From: Victivallales bacterium
GTDB taxonomy: Bacteria > Verrucomicrobiota > Lentisphaeria > Victivallales > UBA1829
Reading direction: 5' to 3'
Assembly (NCBI GenBank): GCA_016285345.1
Contig: JAEEQN010000024.1
Coordinates: 1-46,965 of the forward strand
Length of the DNA stretch: 46,965 bases
In this document: in pieces, positions 33,598 to 39,743 of the stretch
How positions within the stretch are numbered: the first letter of the stretch is position 1
Layout: each line of letters starts with the position of its first letter
Translations under genes and position numbers: made by a program
Notes under the pieces: model-generated
Told to the model about the DNA's origin: nothing
What the model saw: the letters and a program-made list of their open reading frames with translations, nothing else
The model's database searches: none

Positions 33598-33620
33598 CAT
33601 GGGGGTGAACGAACCCCATG
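33598..33620 (+). promoter_or_regulatory. Hairpin over the integrase start codon
   Basis: CATGGGG (33598-33604) pairs with CCCCATG (33614-33620), 9-nt loop. The left arm holds the G-rich ribosome-binding stretch and the right arm ends in the int ATG, so the folded mRNA would hide both. Confidence 0.55.
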
Positions 33621-34940
33621 AAAAAGTATCAAGGCTCCATCATGAAACGCGGTATTTATTATCACTGGAAATACCGCACCGCACAAGGCACCATTACCAC
33701 AAAATCCATTAGGAATGCTACTGGCGGAAAGGTTACACAGTTTTCGGAAGCAGAAAAGATCGTTACCCAATGGTCAGCGGAACTCTCGTCTCTGAGTCAG
33801 CTGAAAAGTCGAGAGGAAACGATCCAGAAGATTGCAGAGGTCAAATCCCTTTTGAAAGTCTGTCGGGTTCCACTGGTGGAACTGGAAGAAGCCTTCTTCA
33901 ATCATCCATCAGCACCGACCGTTTCCCCAAAACATCGAAAGACGTATCATTCCGTTTTGAACACACTGATGAACTTCGCCAGTCAGATTCAGGTAAAAAC
34001 GGTAGCAGACGTTACCGAAGAGGTGGCGCAGTCTTTCTTATCGTACTACTGGAGCAGAGGGATTTCGCCAAAGACGTATAACAGCGTCCTCGATATCCTG
34101 AGGTGCGTGTTCCGGCTTATGAACAAAGACAGCAACCCATTTGACGGATTCAAGAAAAAGGTTTGCCATACGGAGGAACGTGTACCATTCACGGTCGAAC
34201 AGCTTCAGAAGATCTGGGATACGCTGACCTCCCCCACATACCACATGCTGCACAAAGAGGAAATGATCGTCCTCTACAAGTTGGCGCTTTATACTGGCGC
34301 TCGTTGTGGCGATCTCTGTCTGTTGCGCTGGTCCTCGGTCGATATGCAGAGCAGGGTTATCCGGTTCATACCTCACAAGACAGCTCACAGCAGCCATAAG
34401 ATCGTGGAGATTCCCATTGGTGACGTTCTTTTCGAAGCCCTTTCTTCGCTGGATCAGAGTACCGACTATGTTCTGCCCAATGTTGCATATCGTTATCAGC
34501 ACAATTCAGGAGGCATATCGAGGGATACGAAGAAGCTGTTGGTAGCAGCAGGACTGAAACCGAACGATTCCGGGACTACTCGTCGTGTCCTTGCTGTGTC
34601 GAGGATGGGTTTTCATGCCTTTAGACATACGGCAGCATCTCTGATGATTTGCAATGGCGTCAATCCTCTGGTCGTGCGTGATCTTCTGGGACATACCTCG
34701 GTCGACATGACAGCACACTATACGCACGTCAACATGGAAACGAAACGAGAAGCCTTGCAGAACCTGAACGTTCTCCCGTGTCTTCCTCAACCTAAACTCA
34801 TCAATGGAGAGAAGCCCATTGCGGAAATAATCACGGAACTCAACGCTGAAAAGCTTGCCGTTCTCGGGCACTGGCTGGACGACAACCTCACGACAACTCA
34901 AAAGGAAAAACTGAGCGAGTTACTGATCTTTGCTGTATAA
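33618..34940 (+). CDS. int: Tyrosine recombinase / phage-type integrase
   Basis: Site-specific recombinase of 440 residues that integrates and excises the element at tRNA-Met. An N-terminal arm-binding region (MKKYQGSIMKRGIYYHWKYR, about 1-25) is followed by a SAM-like core-binding domain (about 95-180) and the catalytic domain. The catalytic residues are visible: Arg in YTGARCGDLCLLRW, HxxR in FHAFRHTAAS, His in LLGHTSVDMT and the nucleophile Tyr in AHYTHVNM. The C-terminus is longer than minimal integrases and ends with a hydrophilic extension (about 395-440). It reads away from the tRNA fragment. The ATG at 33618 lies in a hairpin that may limit translation. A terminator follows. Confidence 0.95.
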   Translation: MKKYQGSIMKRGIYYHWKYRTAQGTITTKSIRNATGGKVTQFSEAEKIVTQWSAELSSLSQLKSREETIQKIAEVKSLLKVCRVPLVELEEAFFNHPSAPTVSPKHRKTYHSVLNTLMNFASQIQVKTVADVTEEVAQSFLSYYWSRGISPKTYNSVLDILRCVFRLMNKDSNPFDGFKKKVCHTEERVPFTVEQLQKIWDTLTSPTYHMLHKEEMIVLYKLALYTGARCGDLCLLRWSSVDMQSRVIRFIPHKTAHSSHKIVEIPIGDVLFEALSSLDQSTDYVLPNVAYRYQHNSGGISRDTKKLLVAAGLKPNDSGTTRRVLAVSRMGFHAFRHTAASLMICNGVNPLVVRDLLGHTSVDMTAHYTHVNMETKREALQNLNVLPCLPQPKLINGEKPIAEIITELNAEKLAVLGHWLDDNLTTTQKEKLSELLIFAV

Positions 34941-34975
34941 AGCGCCCAGAAAAAGCTAATCAACAAAACCATACG

Positions 34976-35009
34976 GGAGGTTGCCATTCGTTGGCAACCT
35001 CCTTGATTT
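34976..35009 (+). terminator. Terminator of int
   Basis: 11-bp perfect stem GGAGGTTGCCA (34976-34986) / TGGCAACCTCC (34992-35002) with a 5-nt loop TTCGT, then TTGATTT. Located 36 bp after the int stop. Confidence 0.8.
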
Positions 35010-35030
35010 AGAAAGACTTCCGACCTCATG

Positions 35031-35095
35031 TTCGCTATATGGGGATATTCGCGTGGAGGAAGGACGAAACCCGCCCATCCAAGTGATGGGCGGGG
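35031..35095 (-). repeat. Palindrome-bearing repeat, copy 1
   Basis: Hairpin CCCGCCCATC (35070-35079) / GATGGGCGGG (35085-35094), loop CAAGT, joined to a 35-40 bp flank (TTCGC..AT..GGGGATATTCGCG and GTGGAGGAAGGA). The same unit recurs at 37750-37813 and the hairpin alone at 39060-39078. It lies just beyond the stop of the flavoprotein gene, i.e. at the 3' end of the ArsR operon. It may act as terminator and as a boundary of the module. Confidence 0.8.
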
Positions 35096-35111
35096 AGTAA
35101 GTGGCCTGGTT

Positions 35112-35624
35112 TTATTCCGTCAAAGCATGAATCGCATGAAAGATGTCATCGGTTTCAGCCATGCCGCCCTTGCCGTTGCCGGAGTCGACAGTTCGGACGT
35201 CAAGCAGCCGGGAGAGTTTCGCGAGATTGTCCTGAAGAATCGGACTGTTCCACATCTGTTCGTTCATGGTCGGTGCGAGAAGGATTTTCCCGCGGAAGGA
35301 CAGCGCCGTGGTCGTAAGGGCGTCATCGGCGATGCCGGATGCGAATTTGCCGATGAAGTTGGCCGTGCAGGGAGCGACGACGAGTGCATCCGCCCACACC
35401 GCCCAGGAAACGTGTTCCGGAACAGGCTGATATTCGGCGAAAAGGTCGGTCAGGACGCGGTTTTTCGAGAGGGTGAGGAAGAGCTGCGAGGAAATGAGCT
35501 GAAGCGCATTTCGTGTCATGATGACCCGCACGTCGAATCCGGCGGAAACGAGTTTCGAGCAGAGGTCTGCCGCCTTGTAGACCGTGATGCCGCCTGTGAC
35601 GCCGAGGATGATATTTTTGCTCAT
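35112..35624 (-). CDS. HFCD-family flavoprotein (CoaC/EpiD-like decarboxylase)
   Basis: A 170-residue stand-alone flavin-binding cysteine decarboxylase-like protein. It opens like phosphopantothenoylcysteine decarboxylase (NIILGVTGGITVYKAADL). It keeps the active-site histidine in VPEHVSWAVWADALVVAPCTANF, the GKFASGIADDALTTT flavin segment and the PxMNxxMW motif (APTMNEQMWNSP). So it is likely catalytic. Housekeeping CoaC in most bacteria is fused to CoaB; this short form resembles PPCDC alone or the peptide-cysteine decarboxylases such as EpiD. It is the last gene of the ArsR operon, 51 bp after a poly-cysteine protein, with AGGAG before the ATG. Why a thiol decarboxylase sits here is unknown. 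Confidence 0.8.
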   Translation of the reverse strand: MSKNIILGVTGGITVYKAADLCSKLVSAGFDVRVIMTRNALQLISSQLFLTLSKNRVLTDLFAEYQPVPEHVSWAVWADALVVAPCTANFIGKFASGIADDALTTTALSFRGKILLAPTMNEQMWNSPILQDNLAKLSRLLDVRTVDSGNGKGGMAETDDIFHAIHALTE

Positions 35625-35675
35625 GGTTGTACTCCTGTGGTATTGGTTGAGCGTGAGGAATCCGGACCTCGTGTT

Positions 35676-36125
35676 TCAGTGAAACTTCCCGATCACGATA
35701 ATGGCGACCGCCAGTCCGAGAATGGTGAGGAGGATGTAGATTAGCAGGCGTTTTCCCGGCGAGGCCGGTTTCGAGCAGCAGCAACAGGGTGTCTGTTTCT
35801 GTTCGGGCTCCTTTTCGCAACAGCAAGACGCGGGCGGTTCCGGTTTCGGGGAGCCGCAGCCGCAGGAACAGCATGAACCGTTCTTTTCCGCGTTTTTCGA
35901 AAGGATACCAAGCCGCTCCTCGACCGAGAGGACCTCTCCGGCGGCAACGATCCTGCCGTCAATTTCGAGGGCGGGTTTCGCGGGCAGATTCGCATTTGCG
36001 ATGGCTTCCGCGTCCGTGACTTTTTCGATGTCGGCATGGATGCCCAGCGTGTCCAGTGCGGCCTGAACGTTTTCAAGGAGCTGTACACATTTCTGACAGC
36101 CTCCTCCGTAAAGAACGATTTTCAT
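35676..36125 (-). CDS. Thioredoxin-like protein with poly-Cys segment and C-terminal membrane anchor
   Basis: A 149-residue protein of three parts. Residues 1-78 form a small thioredoxin-like domain of the redox-active disulfide protein 2 type, with the active-site pair GCQKC (Cys10/Cys13) and the cis-Pro region KPALEIDG. Residues about 84-122 are a cysteine-rich stretch (CCSCGCG, CCCEKE, CCCCSK) with no counterpart in the usual 75-80-residue family. Residues about 128-147 are a hydrophobic helix (LLIYILLTILGLAVAIIVIG), likely anchoring the C-terminus in the membrane. GGAGG lies 6 bp before the ATG. It follows the permease by 14 bp. The thioredoxin/permease/ArsR trio is a known association; the cysteine cluster suggests metal(loid) or thiol handling. 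Confidence 0.85.
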   Translation of the reverse strand: MKIVLYGGGCQKCVQLLENVQAALDTLGIHADIEKVTDAEAIANANLPAKPALEIDGRIVAAGEVLSVEERLGILSKNAEKNGSCCSCGCGSPKPEPPASCCCEKEPEQKQTPCCCCSKPASPGKRLLIYILLTILGLAVAIIVIGKFH

Positions 36126-36139
36126 GGTAACCTCCGTGG

Positions 36140-37141
36140 TTATGGGGTAAGCAGGATGTTTTGAAGAAGATTGAACAGGTGTCCGACCAAGATGATGCCG
36201 AACGTGCAGATGCCGATGAAGATCCAGAGGAGTTTCGGCTTGACGACCCGCCGGAGCATGACCAGCGACGGCAGGGACAATGTGGTAACAGCCATCATGA
36301 AGGAGAGAACGACACCGAGCAGCGCGCCTTTTCCAAGCAGGGCCTCCGCAATGGGGATCGTCCCGAAAATGTCGGCGTACATCGGAATGCCGACCACTGT
36401 GGCGACGATCACGCCAAGCGGATTGGTCCCCCCCAATGTGCGGATGACAACCTCCTCCGGAATCCAGTTATGAATCAGTGAGCCGATCGCCACGCCGCAC
36501 AGAACGTAGGGGTAGACTTTCTCCGCCGTCGAGAGGACCTGTTCCCATGCGTAGACACAGCGCGCCCGGATCGTGAGCGACGACTGTTCCGTATCATGAA
36601 GAGTATCCGCGCCGATGATGTTTTCCACCTGATTGTCAAGCCGGAGCTTTTCGATCAACGTGCCGCCCGCCACAGCCACGATCAGGCCGAGGACCACGTA
36701 TGCAATCGCGACTTTCCAGCCGAATATGCTCGTCAGGAGCACGACGCTGCCCAAATCCACCATCGGAGAGGAGATCAGGAAGGAGAAAGTCACGCCCAGC
36801 GGAAGCCCGGCTCTCGTGAACCCGATAAAGAGCGGGATGGAGGAACAGGAACAGAACGGCGTGACCGTTCCAAGCAGCGCGGAGACGATTCGAGCCGTAA
36901 TGCCGTTGAAGCGTCCCAGAATCCTGCGGCTGCGTTCAGGCGGGAAAAAGCTCTGGATGTAGGAGATGATGAAAATCAGGAAGCAGAGAAGCAGCATGAT
37001 TTTGATGACGTCGTACAGGAAGAAGTGCAGAGTTCCTCCGATTCGACTGTCGATATCAACGTTGGCGGCGAGCAGGCCGCGTCCCAGCAGACGTTCGAGC
37101 CAGTTCATTCCGAGAAGTTCGTCTTGGATGAATTTCCACAT
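36140..37141 (-). CDS. ArsP-like permease (DUF318 family)
   Basis: A 333-residue inner-membrane permease with about eight helices in two halves. The diagnostic motif TPFCSCSSIPLFIGF (about residues 96-110) carries the cysteine pair and serines seen in the permease family that includes the organoarsenical exporter ArsP. The second half repeats a similar turn (VVGIPMYADIFGTIP). The N-terminus has an amphipathic helix before the first membrane segment. An operator-like palindrome (37167-37186) lies 26 bp upstream of the start, between this gene and arsR, so it may have its own regulated promoter. Exported substrate (trivalent organoarsenical or another soft metal compound) is inferred from family only. 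Confidence 0.87.
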   Translation of the reverse strand: MWKFIQDELLGMNWLERLLGRGLLAANVDIDSRIGGTLHFFLYDVIKIMLLLCFLIFIISYIQSFFPPERSRRILGRFNGITARIVSALLGTVTPFCSCSSIPLFIGFTRAGLPLGVTFSFLISSPMVDLGSVVLLTSIFGWKVAIAYVVLGLIVAVAGGTLIEKLRLDNQVENIIGADTLHDTEQSSLTIRARCVYAWEQVLSTAEKVYPYVLCGVAIGSLIHNWIPEEVVIRTLGGTNPLGVIVATVVGIPMYADIFGTIPIAEALLGKGALLGVVLSFMMAVTTLSLPSLVMLRRVVKPKLLWIFIGICTFGIILVGHLFNLLQNILLTP

Positions 37142-37166
37142 GTAAGGGTTCCCTATGTTAATCTAT

Positions 37167-37186
37167 ATATCTAAATATGTCGATAT
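37167..37186. promoter_or_regulatory. ArsR-type operator before the permease
   Basis: ATATCT (37167-37172), 8 bp, CGATAT (37181-37186). It matches the operator at 37558-37577 at about 16 of 20 positions, including the right arm GTCGATAT. Position between arsR and its downstream gene suggests repression of both units by the same protein. Confidence 0.6.
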
Positions 37187-37228
37187 TCAGGAGCAAAAAA
37201 AGAGAAAAGCGTTGGTTCAGAGAATTAA

Positions 37229-37522
37229 TCATACGTCCTTGCCGTCCTGGCCGGAAATCGCGTTCAGGTATGAAACGGCTTTGCGGAATCCTTCCGGGGA
37301 AAGCGAGTAGTGCATCCACTTGCCGTCCTTGCGTCCAACGACCAGCCCAGAATCGCACAGGATTTTCATATGATGCGAAAGAGTGGACTGTCCGACGTTC
37401 AAGGCGTCAAGGAGCTTGCATGCGCATTTCTCTCCGCCCATAAGCAGCTTGAGGATTTTCACGCGGTTTTCGTCGCAGAGTGCCTTGAATACTGTCGGTA
37501 TTTTTTTCTCGTCGAGTCTCAT
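37229..37522 (-). CDS. ArsR-family metalloregulator/repressor
   Basis: A 97-residue winged-helix repressor. Sequence order is typical: VFKALCDENRVKILKLLMGGEKCACKLLDAL, the recognition helix NVGQSTLSHHMKIL (about residues 44-57) and the wing VGRKDGKWMHYSL. The pair KCAC in helix 3 (about Cys31 and Cys33) resembles the metal(loid) ligands of ArsR (ELCVCDL type). The ATG at 37522 with GAAGG upstream gives the normal length; a longer reading frame to 37639 would run through the operator. Expected to repress its own operon and release DNA on binding a thiophilic ion. First gene of the arsR-permease-thioredoxin-flavoprotein unit. Confidence 0.92.
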   Translation of the reverse strand: MRLDEKKIPTVFKALCDENRVKILKLLMGGEKCACKLLDALNVGQSTLSHHMKILCDSGLVVGRKDGKWMHYSLSPEGFRKAVSYLNAISGQDGKDV

Positions 37523-37557
37523 GATGTAGCCTTCGCGTTTGCATGAACAAATATAAT

Positions 37558-37577
37558 ATATCGTCATTTGTCGATAT
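37558..37577. promoter_or_regulatory. ArsR-type operator before arsR
   Basis: Perfect arms ATATCG (37558-37563) and CGATAT (37572-37577) with 8 bp between (TCATTTGT), 35 bp upstream of the arsR ATG. Placement and AT-rich dyad fit the autoregulatory operator of ArsR proteins. Confidence 0.7.
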
Positions 37578-37635
37578 GTCAAGGGGCTTTCTTCAAAAAA
37601 AACATAAAATCTCCTCCGAAGAGGAGCGGCGGCTG

Positions 37636-37761
37636 TCATGCCGCGATCACGAACTTGCCCTTGACGTTGCTCTTCGCGATGCGGGGATGCTCCTTCGCGT
37701 TGATCTCGCGGTTGTACGACTGCGCGTGCTGGATGTCGTTCACCTGGCGTTCGCCATCTGG
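37636..37761 (-). pseudogene. C-terminal remnant of an unidentified gene
   Basis: An open minus-strand stretch of 41 codons (PDGERQVNDIQHAQSYN... to KSNVKGKFVIAA) with strongly GC-ending codons like the backbone. It ends in a proper stop, but its 5' side runs straight into palindrome repeat copy 2. It looks like the tail of a gene whose front was removed when the repeat arrived. The ending GKFVI recalls C-termini of some dehydrogenases, but I cannot assign a family. Confidence 0.45.
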
Positions 37762-37813
37762 GGGGATATTCGCGTGGAGGAAGGATACCCGCCCATCACT
37801 CGGATGGGCGGGG
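37750..37813 (-). repeat. Palindrome-bearing repeat, copy 2
   Basis: Hairpin CCCGCCCATC (37788-37797) / GATGGGCGGG (37803-37812), loop ACTCG, with the same flank as copy 1 (TTCGCCATC.., GGGATATTCGCG, TGGAGGAAGGA). The loop is in the opposite orientation to copies 1 and 3. It ends 3 bp from the acyltransferase stop codon. Confidence 0.8.
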
Positions 37814-37816
37814 AAA

Positions 37817-38938
37817 CTATCCCGCAATCCACTTTCCGAGTTTCGGGATTTTATGTAATGGATAGATGATCAGGAATGCGACAAGATAGGTCGCGACGGC
37901 GGTGCCGACGATCGTACAGCCGGTGCCGACATGCCCGGAGAGCCAGCCGCAGATATGACCGAGGAAGATCATGTGGATCAGGTACATGCCGAAACTTGCC
38001 TCGCTGAATGGACGGACGATGAACTGGTAGAACTTTCCCTCGGAAGAGAATTTTCTGATAACAAGGAAATACCCTATGACCATCAACGCCACGCCGAGAG
38101 AACAGTTTTCCCAGCTCGTTTCAAGCTCGACGACACACGAGTACGGCGCGGAAACAGGGTATCCGCTCCCATCTGGGATGTGGGAATAGAACCATCCGGC
38201 GACTATGGCAAAGCCGACTGTCAGAAGCGGGATCGCGAATGCAACTGTCTTTTTCCAGGAGTAGTCCGGCGCAAATTTGCGGAACCACAAGCCGAGCAGG
38301 ATGTACCCGATAAAGCCGCTCACATAGTGGAATGTTCCGAAAGTGTTCCAGTGACATTCTCCGAATAAGAATGGCACATTGAAAAGGCTTTCCCCTCCGA
38401 ACATGTGTCCCCAGCCGTTTCCGTAAATGGCGCTGTACAGCTGCCGGATAAACGGGATGGTTGTCGTGAAAAGCCAGAGGATGATCCAACCGAGCAGTTC
38501 CTTCTTTGAGACCCGCTCCGCCCAGGGGGAAAGGAGCGGCATCAGCAGATACACGCCGAGCAGCATCGGGACGAACCATAAATGTCCGCCCGCCGTCATC
38601 GGGAAATTGAACAGCATCCGCCCCCATTCTCCGTGGTTCAGGATCGTGAAGACGCAGCACCACAGGACAAACGGGATTCCGACGCGCAGGATGCGTCTGC
38701 GCAGGAAATCTCCGGTCGTGCGAGTAACGGGGAACAGCAGATACGAGCTCGCCATAACGAAAAGCGGAACACATGCGCGGCACGCGGAGTCGAGTCCGAT
38801 TGCCCAGCGCGCGCTTTCTGGAGATTTGAGGAAAAGCGTTCCTGCCTCACCATAGTAGAAATTCTCACAGGAGTGAACGATGAACACCATGAAAATGGCG
38901 ATGGCACGAAGATAATCTAAAAAAATGACTCGTTTCAT
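37817..38938 (-). CDS. Acyltransferase family 3 membrane protein
   Basis: A 373-residue integral membrane acyltransferase of the OafA/NodX type with about ten helices. The family start is clear: MKRVIFLDYLRAIAIFMVFIVHS, with the conserved Asp-Tyr-Leu-Arg and His of the first helix. The block FLRRRILRVGIPFVLW (about 79-94) is the second family signature, and GHLWFVPMLLGVYLLMPLL (about 118-136) the third. Such enzymes add acetyl or other acyl groups to extracellular sugars, peptidoglycan, O-antigen or antibiotics. It stands alone as a single-gene module between palindrome copies 2 and 3. Substrate unknown. Confidence 0.9.
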   Translation of the reverse strand: MKRVIFLDYLRAIAIFMVFIVHSCENFYYGEAGTLFLKSPESARWAIGLDSACRACVPLFVMASSYLLFPVTRTTGDFLRRRILRVGIPFVLWCCVFTILNHGEWGRMLFNFPMTAGGHLWFVPMLLGVYLLMPLLSPWAERVSKKELLGWIILWLFTTTIPFIRQLYSAIYGNGWGHMFGGESLFNVPFLFGECHWNTFGTFHYVSGFIGYILLGLWFRKFAPDYSWKKTVAFAIPLLTVGFAIVAGWFYSHIPDGSGYPVSAPYSCVVELETSWENCSLGVALMVIGYFLVIRKFSSEGKFYQFIVRPFSEASFGMYLIHMIFLGHICGWLSGHVGTGCTIVGTAVATYLVAFLIIYPLHKIPKLGKWIAG

Positions 38939-39005
38939 AATTATCTCATTTGAAATGGTTCAATGTTTCGTTATCCTAAAAAAATACACCCATACGCGCG
39001 AGAAA

Positions 39006-39078
39006 GCAAGCCGGAGGCGAATCTTTTTCAGGGATTCCCTCCGGCTTGCGGGCGGTCTGGCCCATCCAAATGATAGGC
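39006..39078 (-). repeat. Palindrome copy 3 plus a long second hairpin
   Basis: GCCCATC (39060-39066) / GATAGGC (39072-39078), loop CAAAT, one mismatch, lies 8 bp after the acetyltransferase stop. The flank of copies 1 and 2 is missing. Instead a 12-bp perfect stem follows, GCAAGCCGGAGG (39006-39017) / CCTCCGGCTTGC (39038-39049), extended by GAATC/GATTC with a 9-nt loop. The rest of the 148-bp gap has no gene. Confidence 0.7.
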
Positions 39079-39086
39079 GGGGATTC

Positions 39087-39728
39087 TCAGTTCAGACGTT
39101 TTTTAAGTTCCGACTTGACCAAATCTAAATCGCTGCATGTCAGAAGTGGAATCAGACAGTCAATTTCCTCGATGCTCTTTTCCCACCATTTGAAATCCAA
39201 CAATAACCCGATCAGTTCTTCGTCAAAGCGTTTGCGAATGAGTTTTGCGGGATTGCCAGCAACAATGGAATATGGATTAACATCGCTTCCGACAACACTG
39301 CATGCACCGATTATAGCCCCGTCTCCGATATGGACTCCGGGAAGGATTACGGCATTTTGGCCAATCCAGACATCGTTACCAATAACCGTATTCCCTTTGA
39401 ACGGCATATCGGCAGATGCGGGTGGAGCCATATTCCATCCTTCTAGCGTATAAAATGGAAATGTTGAAACCGCATTCATCTGATGATTTGCACCGTTCAT
39501 GATGAATTCGACCCCGGCTGCTATCTGGCAGAATTTGCCGATAATCAGCTTGTCTCCAAGCCACTCGTAATGATGGGTGACATGTCTTTCGAAATCCGTA
39601 TCAGCTATATAGGAAAAATCTCCGACAATAATGTTCGGATTCCTTATCGTCGGCTTGATATAGATTTCCCTGTCGTATCCGGCAATCGGATAAACGGTAT
39701 TTGGATCAGGTCTTTTTTTATCGTTCAT
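39087..39728 (-). CDS. Vat/CatB-type xenobiotic O-acetyltransferase
   Basis: A 213-residue left-handed beta-helix acetyltransferase of the xenobiotic class (streptogramin A Vat and chloramphenicol CatB enzymes). The similarity is long: KPTIRNPNIIVGDFSYI, KLIIGKFCQIAAGVEFIMNGANHQMNA containing the catalytic His (about residue 81), then GNTVIGNDVWIGQNAVILPGVHIGDGAIIGA and the ending SIVAGNPAKLIRKRFDEE with a C-terminal helix WWEKSI. All acetyl-CoA contacts expected for hexapeptide enzymes are present. It may inactivate an antibiotic, though sugar acetylation is possible. It begins 15 bp after the 419-residue gene, so it belongs to that transcript. Confidence 0.88.
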   Translation of the reverse strand: MNDKKRPDPNTVYPIAGYDREIYIKPTIRNPNIIVGDFSYIADTDFERHVTHHYEWLGDKLIIGKFCQIAAGVEFIMNGANHQMNAVSTFPFYTLEGWNMAPPASADMPFKGNTVIGNDVWIGQNAVILPGVHIGDGAIIGACSVVGSDVNPYSIVAGNPAKLIRKRFDEELIGLLLDFKWWEKSIEEIDCLIPLLTCSDLDLVKSELKKRLN

Positions 39729-39743
39729 GGCAATCCCAAGCTC

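Noticed and set aside
33492..33600. Complete tRNA-Met gene
   Set aside because: Only the 3' half is present; the 5' acceptor strand and D arm cannot be found on the minus strand upstream of the anticodon.
37523..37639. N-terminal extension of ArsR to 37639
   Set aside because: The extension would translate the operator palindrome and the promoter region and gives a non-family N-terminus; the ATG at 37522 has a ribosome-binding site and the normal length.
35031..39078. Integron attC sites
   Set aside because: The palindromes follow genes as cassette sites do, but RYYYAAC/GTTRRRY core sites and an IntI-type integrase are not seen. The hairpin lacks the extrahelical-base layout of attC. Kept only as an unexplained repeat.
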